Assembly: GCF_901709675.1 (NCBI RefSeq)
Contig: NC_051089.1
Location: forward strand, 5,624,476-5,688,475
DNA: 64,000 bases
Direction of reading: 5' to 3'
DNA from: Syngnathus acus
Lineage: Eukaryota; Chordata; Actinopteri; Syngnathiformes; Syngnathidae
The notes under the pieces were generated by a model. The model was given only the letters and a program-made list of their open reading frames with translations, did no database searches and was not told the origin of the DNA. Within the stretch, counting starts at the first letter, position 1. Each line of letters opens with the position of its first letter. Made by a program: the position numbers and the translations under genes. Below are positions 1-12,142 of the stretch, in pieces.

Positions 1-1895
1 TTGTGGGTGAAACTTGAGCCTGTCCCAGTCGATCATCAGTGGGAGGTGCGGTTCACACTGGAATTGTTGAGTGGGAAGTGTGGGATGTATAAAATCATCT
101 CCAGCATGCTTCACAAATACACCTATTTGTGTATTTTTTGTCTTTTTCTGTACATGGCTTCTGAAATGTCACAAGATACCACAAGATGGTGCCAAAGATA
201 CCGCGAGAGTTTTCATCAGCATGTTGGAAAACGTTTTTTTCCGTCTCTGTGTTTAATCTGAAGGATAAAGCCTCATCTTAAATCAGTATTAGTGCTCCGT
301 TTAATAATTCAGTAGTCCAAACCGCCACTGCCAAAGTATCAATTGTCTCTTTTTCACTCTCTTTGTTTTTTTCCCTCCAGCCATTTTCCGTTTTTTTCAC
401 TCCTGGAATTGAGATTCCTTCTATCAATAAATTTAAAATCCCTTTGCTTAACAGTGAGCCACGTACAAAGATAATGACAACTGAGACACAAAAAAAGAAA
501 ACACAAATTCATCATCTGAAGCAGCCGCCTTGTCAAATATTGATTCTAACGCCCTTCCAGTTCTTTCTCTGTATGCAAATATCGGGCTTATCTTTACCTT
601 TTTCTTCCTTTCGTTCTGGAAAAAAAATATGAATCGATGCGGGGTGTCGGATTTTTACAAGCTCACCCTGAGGCAACTTGGAGCACAACTTCACTTCTGC
701 CACCTCTCGAACACCTTTTAAACAACCAAACAGGATTGCAAAACACAGTTAAGCCCTTTTTAGTTAGTAACAAAGGCAGTAGAGGTGACGTGTACTTTAT
801 TCATTTATATTTTGATAAATTCCATTGAATCCATCCCGCAGAGTAAAAATTAATTATACCCTTCTGGTTTTAACACTTGAGCACACATATGCATATGTAA
901 GCAGGGAAATGTCGGTGAGAGGGTTGGACAAATGCTCAAGGACATACCAGCAGGAAGGCATAGCTGTCAATCAGTCCCCAATATTTTCTATGAACTGATT
1001 TCAAAACACTAACACAAAATCTTTTGCGATGAACTGAGACATGGCGTCATTTAGAATCAGGGGCCACTATTTGAGGAAATGTGGTGTATTTATATGTATA
1101 CAGCTTGTTAGAGAAGTAGGTAGGAACTTGAACGATGTGTTTGGTGCTAAGCAATCTACAATGAGTTGAAGGTCATGTTTTGTTTTACCTCAAACTTTTT
1201 GTCAGGGGGGACTAGATCCCATAGGTAAACAGTGACATTGTTTATTATGGTAATGTCACGGTTCCCGTATTTACCTCGTGTAGTTCTTGTACTCCTTTCC
1301 CTGAGGGTTCCCAAATCAATATAAAGTTGCTTTAAAGCACTGAGAGGCATTTTTAACAACTTTTTGATATAATGAATATTGATGCAATTCTCTTCCATTA
1401 ATTAAACATAATTTTAGAATTTATTGCTGTTGCAGCCTGCATTTGTGCTTCTAATTATGCTTTGAAGTTGAATGTGTTCTTTTTTTAATTTGATTTAGTA
1501 AGCATCTCCACAAGTTGTAGCGGGTTCACACACAGTTCAGGTTGGCTATTGTTGCCACATCTGAGCAAACCAGTTTTAGTATGAAGCCAGCATCTATAGT
1601 GAGTGACAACCCAGAGAGAGAGAGAGAATAGAAACTCAATGGAGTGAAAAATTGAAGTTTATTTCGGTGTCTGCTTTGTTTGGCTACAGAGAGAGCAGTG
1701 AGATTTAAAAGATACTGATTAGTCTTTTGATATGAAACTTTTCAGCTTTCAAGGTGATATTGGATAGTTTGGGTATGTTTAACCGCTAACATTGCTAGCT
1801 GCAACGCAAACTTACATGAGCTGAGGGCATGGCAAGAATGTGAGACAAAACACATTTTACTTGTAGAGGCAGCATCATCACACATTAAAAAGCTT

Positions 1896-2035
1896 CTGGA
1901 TGGATGGACGGATGGATGGATGGACTGATGAATGGATGCATGGACGGATGGATGATGCATGGACGGATGGATGATGCATGGACGGATGGATGACGCATGG
2001 ATGATTCATGGATGGATGGATGATGCTAGAGTAAT
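1896..2035. repeat. GGAT-type microsatellite with an embedded 19-bp minisatellite
   Basis: A run of GATG/GGAC/GGAT tetramers surrounds a tandem array. The unit GATGCATGGACGGATGGAT repeats exactly at 1935-1953, 1954-1972 and 1973-1991, followed by a degenerate copy from 1992. The translated His/Pro/Ser-rich frames across it are repeat artefacts. Confidence 0.9.
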
Positions 2036-3287
2036 AGATAGATGGATAAGTGGCGAGATGAATCAGTCTCGACATGGCTTCAGTGAAGGCTGAGGGTCCA
2101 AGGTGAGGCTCTATCACGTGCCCCTATCATCCCTAATGAGCTGTTGACCCTTATTGGGAAGAGGTCACGCGGTGACAATTCATCACGACTACGTGCACGT
2201 GTCACCGGCCCATCCTTTGCCCCCCACCGCCTGCTTCGTGACCACACATGTAGCTTTCCGCATCACCGAGCGTGGCGTTGACAGACACGGTTGACTTGTC
2301 TTTTCCTTGCCTTCTCGTCTCACTCCCTTTATTTCCCCCTGCTCTCTCTCCCACATTCCCGTTGCTTGGTCGTCTTCCTTCAGCGTGATCTGAACTCTGG
2401 CTGCACTCTGGGCCTAATCCGAGGTTCTTCTTATCTGCGCCGGAGGAACAATAGCCACACGCAGAAAATAGCTTGGCTTCCTCACATCACTGCTCCACAA
2501 AATCCAGCTTTTATTGTGTCCTGTTACAGTTTGCCAGACTTTTATCCGAATGAGATTTATCTGCATTTTATTTTTTGTGTATTTTTCCCATTTTCTCTGC
2601 TTTGAGATGTTACCACCCCTCACCAGAGAGGACGCTATGGGGGAGCTATGTGGGGAGAATTGATGCTGTCTTATAAGGAAAATGGAGAGAAATTGTGATG
2701 ATTGGATGTTTTCGATCTACTGTTTATTATTTGTCTCAATCTTTTTGAGTTACCTGCACGGAGATAGGGTGGGTGTCTGTGTGTGTTGGGGGGTCGGGGG
2801 TCCTTCCATTAGCTCGGCAGCATTCCAAAGCAATCTCCACATTCATCTTTTCCATTAACCAGCTTTCACCTCGCTCTTAATGAGCTGTGATTGCGCCCGC
2901 GTACCGGCCCGGATCGATGCCCAAAGTAGACTCGGGGAAAATGCGTAAGTGAGAGGCATTGCCTGAGCTGGATTAAATCACACACTCGGCCAAATTCCCT
3001 CAGTGTTGTGTTATCATCTTCAGGTTTGACAGCCAGTCCGCTTAATCAGTCATTACACCGTGCCAGACGCTCAGTCCCAATCATGTTTAATCACAGCAGA
3101 TACACAATTTGCTCCTTAGAACATCTGTTGAAGGACCCAAGCCCATGTCTTTATAAGCCCTCATTTTGGTGTGTTTTTAGGGAAAGATAGTCCTCTACCC
3201 ACTGAATGAATTTGTTATTTTCATTTTGGCAGACAATCTGTACTGAAATTGCAGTTTTTTTTCACGTAAACCAAAATTTTGTGCCAC

Positions 3288-3301
3288 ATTTATCTGGAAC
3301 A
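3288..3301 (+). repeat. Left target-site duplication of SINE
   Basis: ATTTATCTGGAACA occurs here and again, identically, at 3666-3679, directly flanking the SINE. Confidence 0.9.
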
Positions 3302-3665
3302 AGGCGGCTCGGTGGCGCACTGGCTAGCACGTCTGCCTCACAGTACGGAGGGTGCGAGTTCGATTCCACCTCCGGCCCTCCCTGTGTGGAGTTTGCATGT
3401 TCTCCCCGTGTCCGCGTGGGTTTTCTCCGGGCCCTCCGGTTTCCTCCCACATCCCCAAAAACATGCTTGGTAGGCTGATTGAGCGCTCCAAATTGCCCCT
3501 AGGTGTGAGTGCGTGTGCGGATGGTTGTTCGTCTCTGTGTGCCCTGCGACTGGCTGGCAACCGGTTCAGGGTGTCCCCTGCCTACTGCCCGATGACGGCT
3601 GGGATAGGCTCCAGCAAGCCCGCGACCCCCGTGGGGATACAGCGGTTCAGAAAATGGATGGATGG
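3302..3665 (+). mobile_element. tRNA-derived SINE, full-length, recent-looking
   Basis: The 5' head (about 3302-3380) has the layout of RNA polymerase III promoter boxes: a GTGGCGCACTGGCTAGCA A-box-like block and a GCGAGTTCGATTCC B-box-like block about 40 bases later. The body holds the GGAGTTTGCATGTTCTCCCC and GGGTTTTCTCCGGG blocks common to a widespread fish repeat. The 3' end is AGCGGTTCAGAAA followed by an ATGG tail. A perfect 14-bp duplication flanks the element, as expected for LINE-machinery insertion. It lies in sense orientation within the presumed shf intron. The open frames on both strands here are not genes. I recognise the family as a common fish repeat but cannot assign a database name. 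Confidence 0.88.
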
Positions 3666-3679
3666 ATTTATCTGGAACA
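3666..3679 (+). repeat. Right target-site duplication of SINE
   Basis: Exact second copy of the 14-mer at 3288-3301, directly after the ATGG tail of the element. Confidence 0.9.
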
Positions 3680-6600
3680 TGCATTTGTGGGATGAGCAGC
3701 AGAACTGAGCATGTGGGTTGCACCCATGAAAATGTTTTGCCAACTCTTCTCTGCCATTGTCAAACAGCTTATTACGCTGTTGCCCTTGACTCCGTTTTTA
3801 AGCTTCTTGTTCATCAATTCTGCGAGCAAAAAAAAGTATCAGTCTTTTACTTGAGTCTTTGTGAGGTGACTCCTTTCGCGTTCAGGGCAAGTAAATGGTT
3901 TTTCATAATATGCACTTTTTAGGTGACAAAATTCATAAAAAAATACTCGGGACATTATTTGCAGTTCATAGAGATGCTTCTATTTGCATATGAGCTTTTC
4001 CCCATAAGAATGCAAGTGTTGCCTTTGTACTATCGGTAAGGGCTTACATAATACTTAGCCTCGAAGCCCTCCAAACAGAGCTTTTTCCCTAATGAGGCTC
4101 AGAGTGCTGTGTTCAGGGGCTGTCGTACAAAGAAGCGTCCCTCACCTCATTACCTTTGACTCACTGTCACAGAGCGTTTCTGTTGTTTATAGCTGCCGAC
4201 TGCATGTAACACTCACTTGTCTGGCTCGCTTTATCTATTGACTGCCTTTCTTTGTCTTAAGATCCCCAAGGCTTTCGTTCGTCTTCTTCTTCTCCTCTTG
4301 TCTCTTTGTCGGGCTCACTTCCGTCATCGCTTTGTGCTCTGTTGGCTCTTCCGGCTTGTTCTCCGCCTCACAATCCAGGGAATGAATCTATGTGCTTGTT
4401 GTTGTCTTGTGGATGGAATACTTCACAAGTTTCCCCCCTCCAGGTCATTTGAGGAAAGAGCAAGTTGTCACATAATGTAAATACTAATATGCACACATGC
4501 AGGTCTGTATAGCTTTAAGATAAAAAAACAATTGCCAGTTTTAATCATTAACTTTTGTAAGAAAAAATATGGTAATAGTGTAAAAAGAAGCTGACGTAAT
4601 GTTAAAAGTTAAAATACCAAATACAACTGGGTACCTTTGAAAGCAATTCAAGCTAGTGAAGAACTCAGTGTTCAAATGTTGCCCTTTAGGATCAATTAGC
4701 TACCAAGCGGCTAGTGCAAGGAAGTAACAGTCAACTTTCGAGGCACATATATGTCGTCATTATATTTTAAGTTTTATCTGGTCAAGCTATAATTTGGCCA
4801 TATTTTAAGATTTTTGTTTTTACATAAGCTTTTAAGTTGACAGTTAGCATGCTATTGGCTAGCTCAACCTAACAGCGTTGAATGGGATAAAGACAAATAT
4901 ACCTATAGTTTGTCGCTATGAACAACTGTTTCCATTTCTGTGTAGTTTTGAGATATTCTGCTTTAAAGGACCACAGCTGACTTTTAAATTGTGAACGAAT
5001 ATCTTCTACTAAAGTTAACCTAAATTGGATCTTAACCAAAATGACAATAAAATGGCGTTCAATGACAGCACCGTCATGCGGCGGCTGTAGCAAACTTGTT
5101 GGTATTCTGCGAGCGTGCGCCACCTCACGACTCCACTCACCAAGCGGAAAGTCAGTCAACAGCGAGGCCACCACGGGTCAGGGAGCAAACACCTTCCCTT
5201 GTCAGCCGTGTGCCTGACTGACACCTTTACGTGGCGTCATATAACTCCCACCTCGGCCGCGCTGCTACATTATCGCATTGAGTCAATGTCTGCATGTTAC
5301 TTACATGCCCCGAAGCTACTCCGGAATGTGTGTTCACATCTTAATTATATCATTTTTCTTTAGCATTCGCACGGCGTTGTGGCAGAATTACTTAGAGCGG
5401 TGATATTAATGTGCGCCTGGCAGCCATTGAATATATTATCAGATGATTTCAGCTGCCTCGCTAGGATGTTATCATCCACTCAATGAGTGAATTTTTATAC
5501 CTAACAGAGCAGTAGATAATACAGACGAAATGTTACATTTAGTATGACATTTTTTTTATGTTGTCTGTATATGAAAGAAATTCAACTTTTAATATAAAGA
5601 AAATCCCTTGACGCATTCGACTGCCTTTAGCGTTACACTCACATTCTGGTAACTGCCTTTTATGGTGTGAGTTAACGGTTTAAAGGTTTCATGCAGTTAT
5701 CTGTGCTATACCTCCCCCCTTTACACACTATTCCAGTGGCATTTAACAGATGCTTGTGGTCACTGCTACTGCAGTTTTAATGAAGCACACTTTCTCCACT
5801 TTTAAAACACTCACAGCGCTCAACTTTCCGGCTGACTAATCAGAATTTAGCCATCTTAAGGTTTTAAAGGGCTGGTAAGTTTTGAATGAGTCGAAGAGGA
5901 AGTGCTGCATCTGGACGGGAAGTTGGGCTTCCTGCTGGGGAAGGGGAGCAAGGTGAGGGTGTAGTAATTTTATTCCTCTCTTCCAAAACTATTTGCTCCT
6001 CTGTTGGTGAGCTTATGGTGATACTGTGTAAATTACCCGCGAGATCAAACAGCGTGAGTGCGAGGACACGAGTCCAGCCAGCTTCACCTCACCTCCACCA
6101 GCGGGCCCCATTAGCCTCGGACGCGTCGCTCGTTTTTGTCCGCAAGCGTTACCGACGGGTAAGAGGCAATTATGCAGCAGTGTCGGGGTAATATTTCATT
6201 GCCTTCACACGCTGGACACTAACGGCTTCATGAAGAATAGGAGGGCGGTCGCAGAAAATGGCGAGCTCTCAAGGGCACGATGGTTCATTAGGAGTGTCAC
6301 TTTATGGGGAGGATGGAAGGGCAGGAGTGTGTTCTGGTTTAGGTCAGGTGGCGTGGAGGAGATACACGACATGGAGGTCATAGTAAGGCAAGAGCATTTT
6401 AAACTACTGCCGGAAGGATCCACCTAACTTTGGTACTTGGTAGTCCTACCCTGGATTCTCCGTAGCCTCCTGTCTGAAAGGAGGAGATGGAAGATGACCT
6501 TGATGAAACAGTCTTCTGTCATTCCTTGGTAGTGTACTGCTTCACGTGCAGCTGGTGTGGGATGTCCACTCTCCATGTTTTACTCCAACTTGTGGAATCT

Positions 6601-6995
6601 GAGATGGACACCGGATAAGCCCTATTTTAAAAAGGCCAGACAGAGTAGCAGTTGGTAACGGAATTCAAAGTGTAACAATACTTACTGTATTTCCTCCAAT
6701 GACGGCTGTCCTTGGAATGCCTTATGGCATTGTTTAGTATGATTCCAAAAATCCATTTGGCCTCCCGCTTGATAGATTTAAAAAAGAGGATCCCACTCGA
6801 GACACGCTGACAGACAGTGACACGTGTTCTTTTTATAACTCAAACAGATGTTCCTGGCCTCTCCTACTGTTTGTTGGCAGATGTGAGTCGTGACCCTGGA
6901 GAGAAGTCCAACAAAACTCAATTGAACCAGACCAAACATCATAAAGTTTTATATCAGAACAAAAACAATAACCCTTTTCTCGTCATTGTCTTTAG

Positions 6996-7214
6996 AAATC
7001 CGATCCGGCGGTCGCGGGTCTAAGGACGGAGGCAACAAGCAGCTTCCCTTGTACGACACCCCGTACGAGCCCACGGAGAACGGTGGAGACTCAGACCCCG
7101 AACGCTCGCGCTGCCCTCGAGAGAGTCGACTGCCTCAGGACGATGAGCGGCCGCCCGAAGAATATGACCAACCCTGGGAGTGGAAGAAGGAGAGAATTTC
7201 CAAAGCCTTTGCAG
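6996..7214 (+). CDS. shf: SHF, SH2 domain-containing adapter protein F; internal exon (tyrosine motif and conserved acidic/PWEW block)
   Basis: First of five shf coding exons in the window; together they give the C-terminal 275 residues. It begins with two bases completing a codon (acceptor ...GTCTTTAG) and ends GCA G before GTACAT. The peptide starts EIRSGGRGSKDGG, contains LPLYDTPYEP and ends with RPPEEYDQPWEWKKERISKA. That match separates SHF from SHB, SHD and SHE as far as I can recall these families. The YDTPYEP tyrosines are the kind of site SHB-family adapters present for phosphorylation. The protein is a cytoplasmic adapter linking receptor tyrosine kinases to downstream partners; this is family knowledge, not shown here. 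The start codon and N-terminal exon(s) lie outside the window. Confidence 0.92.
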
Positions 7215-10200
7215 GTACATATATGCGAGCTGAGGTGTGTGGTTAAGATGCCTCCAATGATGTATGTGACACTGGGAAATGTCCATTAAAAAAGAAAATG
7301 CAGAATATAGTAGAACCTTCACATTCCTAATTTTATCACATAGAAATCTTGTTGATTGAAGAATATCTTTTAATGCTCTCTTTACCACCAAGATGTAGTT
7401 TGTTAAAGCCCAGATATTTTTTGGGGGACATTTCTAGTTTTTAAAATCAAATGACATGTCTGGACAAAATGCAGTCAGTCGATTGAGCTACAGAGAATCT
7501 CCAACAATTGGACAAACTCGATATTATTTTTTTCAGAAATGTCACATGCTAGTATGGTATCATAAGAGGAGATAGCAAATAGCGAATTGTCACTCGGGTC
7601 CCTTATGGGCAATAAAATGGGAAGAACTCACACACACACACACGCAAAGGTTTTTTTTGTACAAAATTCCTCGAATGAAACAACTTCACTTTCAATCAGG
7701 CTTGTGATCAGTGTTGGGCTCAAACGTTAGTATGTTCTGAACTCCTGTTTACATGCCAGATTCATGCTTGCCAGAGGCGTCGTTTTTACACTTGATTAGT
7801 ACGGCTATCAAAAATGGAGTGAACTGTATCACTTGGTGGATGTGCAACTATTGACTGCAGTTCTTCTTATTAGACGGAATCGATTTAGAAAAGTTGTCAT
7901 TTCTAACCATTTCCTCTCTCTCTTCACTAACATTGTTCTTCTTCAAGCTTTACACATCCCCGTTTTCCCCCGTTTCTCTTTCCCGAGCCCCTGCCACCGT
8001 GTTTATTCACAGGTGTTCCTCCTTTGTACTTTTCTTTTCCGCTTTAAGCAAGGGGACGACGGGTGTACATATTTGGTTATACAGGCAGGTGCATGTAAGT
8101 ACGGCCGGGTTGGCTAAAGCAGCCATAACATCAAAACAGGGCTGTTCTAGACAGATATTAGATGAAATCATATTTAATCAGCCCTCTATATGTGTGTATA
8201 TATTCTTTTTTTTTGTATCCTTGAACAGCTCTGCTTTGTTATGACTGCATTAGCTACGAGGGCTCTGTAAGTGGCACTGGATCAGTTCCCCACAGAAGAA
8301 AGGACTGCACTGCTAAATCCCCCACAGGTACCACCACTGTGCAACCGGGCCTCTTTGTCTCTCTTTCTTTTTTTTATTATTATGATGTTTTAACCATCAA
8401 TCATGTGCTCAATTTGGGATTTATGCAAGGGCGGAGGATGCCCTCAGGTTGCGGTCTTTTGATTAATAGGATGAGAAAAGGTCGGCCTCTTGAAGTGAAA
8501 ATCAGCTGGCTTTGAAGGTGTACGCTACTGGAATAATATTAGCGAGGGGAGTGCAAAAGCAACATGTGGGAAAATATTGCCAGTTTTCTTTAGCTGTATA
8601 TTGTGTACTATAAATTTCACATAGTGTGTGGTGTTATTTTCTATTGTGTTTTTTAATTTGAAACAATTAGCAGCTGATTGGAAATCATTTCAAGTGAATT
8701 TATCATAATATAAAGTACTGTTATAGAGAAATGCAGCAAAAAGTTAAAGGAGACAAATGTTTTACAATTTCAAACTGTTCCCTAGTGTCTTAATAGGAAG
8801 GCCTGTACCATTGGGTCAAAGCACTCCAAAAATGAAAAATGATTTTGAAGATTTTGATTGGGTAGTTCTGTGTCATGCAAATGAGCCTTTTGCTCACGCC
8901 GCCTCTCCACCGCTGCTTAGATAAAAACTCAGTCTCTCATTATGTCGCCTTTGAGCAGCACTCAGACATTTGTTTACCACACTTCAACATTTATTTAAAG
9001 CCCTCGTAACATGTTTTTTTATTACGCCAGTGTCAACTGGGCCATTAAAGATGTCCTTTAAAAAAAGAAAGCTGCATCTTAAAAGTACTTTAATTCATCT
9101 TGGTTGTGTTTTTAAATGCAGGCCATAAAAAACAATGACGTGAATTGGAGTCCAAGCCTCGTCATTTGAGGCTCGCTCCTCGGCAAGGTGTTCAAACGCC
9201 CTTAGATCTTTACATCAAGGAGCCTTTCTCCATAGCAAGCTGGCGTGATTCCTCTTTTTGACATGTGCAACGGAAAAAGAGCTGAAATCTGGAGCCAAGT
9301 TTCTTTCCGACATCAGGAGAAACTGAGACAGATTTAATGTCCATTTTATTTTACCATTTGTTCTTATTGATTCCCCCAGAAATTGCTTATCAATGTGGAG
9401 GAATGCTTCTACCGAGTAAAAATGTCAGCAATAGAGATTAAGTCAGTCCTATAACGGAGAGGTGGGACAAAAGATCAATATCGCCAACAAATGGAATCAA
9501 AATGATATTGTGATGGATCAGTGTACCAACCAGCACACCAGTTGCTATGTAACATATTGGTTCGGTTCAATACTTTATTGATACATCAGCATTTGGACAA
9601 AATATTGCTATGTATCAGATTAAGGTACGGTATTGATACACCAGCATGAAATATTTATATACCAGAGACTACACATCCACACGATTTATCTCATTTTTAT
9701 CACATTTATGAAAGTGCAATAGTTTTTCCTGATACCAAGGCACTTACTGATCTGTGTTGCATTTGTGTAGCAAGGAAGTTACGGCCAAGGTAATATCAAT
9801 GACTAATGCACTCGCCTCAATTGAATTTTAATAGGCCGCTCAAGCAAACATCAAAAACCTTCACAATTTATACAGCCACATTAAATAGGAAAATGAAAGT
9901 GTCACCCAAACAAAATATGATGAGAATGCTATCGTAAAACGGTCGCGTGGAGCAGGCTGCCCTCCCACCTGGCTCTGATACCACAATGCCAGACTATTTA
10001 TCCTTGTTAATGATCAGCCAAGGAGAGCGCAATAACACTCTGCTATTTTTTTTTTCTATGTAAATTCCAAGCCTTGTTAAGGTGTCGGAAGAGTGTGCGT
10101 ACTTGCGTTTTTTTAGTTAATCGCTCATCCTTGCCATGACCTCAGCAATAGCGGCGGGCTCAGTCACACATTGGCAACAAAAGCCTCTTCTGCTGCCACC

Positions 10201-12013
10201 ACTGTCTGAGGCGCTGATGGATGAGGAAGGAGCTGAGGGGTGACCGTGATGTATGATATGCGGAACAAACCAGGAAGCCTGCACGGGAGCGGGAGGAAGT
10301 GTGCTGGCGCTTTCAATCTGGATGAGCCCGCGTCCGGCGGTGTGTGCTACATCCAAACTTTCATTTGCTCCACTTTCAACACGACATTGAGAGCAAAGTT
10401 TCTAATTGGAGTTGATTCATTGCAGATGTTATCATGCTTCAGCGAGACAAAACATCGATATTTTGATGTCTTGTCTGGCGTAATTGATTATTATGCAGTG
10501 GTGCCTGGATAAGAGTCTAATCTTTTACGTGACCATGTGCATAATCATCTTTTCCCATTGATATGAATGAAAATCCAACTTCTCCTCAAACAAACAAAAA
10601 AAAAAGTTGTATTTCAAAGAGGAAAATTAACACTCAGATTTTGACATATTGCATCAGTTGCTCCTTCTGTTGTGTCCCCCTCGGACAGATATACTGTTCA
10701 TTGAGGCGTAATTAGGAATCCCACTTGGGTTCTACGCCGGACACGGCCAAGGCGTCTTTCTCTGTGTTTGATCTTTAGTTTGATGCTAAACTTCAACCGG
10801 GAGAGCTCGTATCTATTATTGCTACAATACTGTATTGATACATCAGATTAATATGACTTATATATCTTATTTGTTCGGATACTTTATCAGTACCATCGCA
10901 TATGGACAAAGGATTTATGTTATCACAGTTTGGGAAACCGGTAAATAGAAAAAAGTGAGATATGTTGTTTCGTACAACTCGGTATTGAAACACCAGCTTG
11001 TAGACAAATGTTTGCGACTGCCATGTATTGTATTGCGCTTTTCAAGCCCACTATATCAATACATAAGGAGAAAAGATTGATATCAGCAACGATATACTCG
11101 TACACTGAGAACGATTCGCCATCGTAATTTATCACATTGCCACAGGTGTGTGCGAGAGTCGCCTTTTGTGAATTTTTAATGAATCTTGCCCGGGCTTAAC
11201 GACCCAGAAAGTCCTCAAATAAATCATCGATAGGTTTGACGGTCCAGCGGCGGGAGGATCCTGGAGGAAAAAAAAACGTTGTCGTCGTAGCACCGGTGAC
11301 GGCGTGCAGATAACCTTCAAGACGGCCCTCTTTCTTTCTAACGTGTCCCGTCGCCACGCTTATCTTCACTTGCACACATTGGCCCACGCACACACACACA
11401 CACATACACACATAACGTTTTTTCCCGCCTCACAGGCTGTCCAGCTCCGCTAAAAGACTTTCATCATGTCTCCATCCTTTTTTATCCATACAAATGGTGC
11501 TCTTTCACATAAACATGCCCTAAAACGGAGCGCCATTGTATCATGTGATGGATACGAGCTCCGAGAAGCAGTGCGCTGGAGGGGGCCGAAAACGGGCTTC
11601 TCCGTGCACATAATTTGCGGCGTAAACATGAGTGTCTTGTTTTGAATATGCACGCGTTAGCAATCAGCTGAGTAAATTAAGCGAAGCTAAATGAAATGGC
11701 AGCGGAGCAAACAGGCATGTTAATGAGAAAGCCTCAAGAAACTCATACCTGCCTTTGAAAATAGTGTTCATCAAGGGAGAAAGAATGCAAGGTCAACACG
11801 TGTGCGTTTCCACACGCTAGCGTCTTCACAAACTAACTTTCTCCATCTTCTTTCCCTTCCTTCTCTATTCCAGCTTCCTATTTAGTCACAACAACCATCT
11901 CTCTACCTCAACTTGTTCAAAGTTTCACGCCGTTTTCTTCTTCCTCTCTTACCCTTTTTCCCCCCTTTGTCGTCGTCCATCTTCTCCTCTCCTCCTTCGG
12001 GCGTCTCTTGCAG
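7215..12013 (+). other. shf: shf intron
   Basis: Bounded by a GTACAT donor and a TCTCTTGCAG acceptor. No exon seen inside. It contains a short CA repeat (about 7630-7644), a CA/TA tract (about 11390-11415), and a degenerate dispersed repeat with the recurring core TATTGATACATCAGC at about 9470-9660 and 10800-11110. Confidence 0.85.
9470..11110. repeat. Degenerate dispersed repeat carrying TATTGATACAYCAGC cores
   Basis: Two blocks, 9470-9660 and 10800-11110, share near-identical words: TATTGATACATCAGC at about 9576 and TATTGATACATCAGA at about 10832, each in a similar AT-rich setting. TATTGATACACCAGC at about 9631 is close to TATTGAAACACCAGC at about 10982. The motif ATTTGGACAAA or TATGGACAAA recurs in both. 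A third trace (GGTATCAGCGACGATAACA) is near 31560. This suggests an old interspersed repeat; the class is not recognised. Confidence 0.45.
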
Positions 12014-12142
12014 TAGAGATTAAAGTGATCAAGGACCTTCCGTGGCCCCCTCCGGTGGGGCAGCTCAACAGCAGCTCTCCCCTGGTGGAGGAGCTGGAGT
12101 CGCCCTCGCAGACGGCTCAACCCCCGCCCGGACAAGGCGCCG
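12014..12142 (+). CDS. shf: SHF, linker exon (IKVIKDLPWPPPVGQL block)
   Basis: The G left by the previous exon plus TA gives Val, then EIKVIKDLPWPPPVGQL, a block almost invariant in SHF. The following Ser/Glu/Pro-rich linker (QTAQPPPGQGA) is variable between species. The proline-rich stretch could bind SH3 domains; that is inference. The donor is chosen at CGCCG|GTGAGC because it leaves one base (G), which pairs with the TT of the next exon to give the VQFDG continuation. Confidence 0.9.

Larger units (their letters stand above)
1..6995 (+). other. shf: shf upstream intron (partial), no exon recognised
   Basis: No coding exon could be supported here. By homology with SHF of other vertebrates, the exon before 6996 should encode the acidic/tyrosine motif region that precedes the YDTPYEP segment. 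Nothing like it was seen, so that exon should lie left of the window and this stretch is probably intron. It contains a 19-bp minisatellite (about 1896-2035) and a SINE (3302-3665). The remainder is AT-rich unique-looking DNA. Confidence 0.6.

Noticed and set aside
1742-2117. His/Ser/Pro-rich minus-strand frames (HPSVHAS repeats)
   Set aside because: Translation of the GGAT/19-bp tandem repeat.
3206-3723. Several overlapping open frames of 60-118 residues on both strands
   Set aside because: They translate the SINE and its flanks; no start context or homology supports a gene.
5886-6191. Possible N-terminal shf exon (101-residue frame, MSRRGSAASGRE...)
   Set aside because: No resemblance to the SHF N-terminal region and no donor that would join in phase to 6996.
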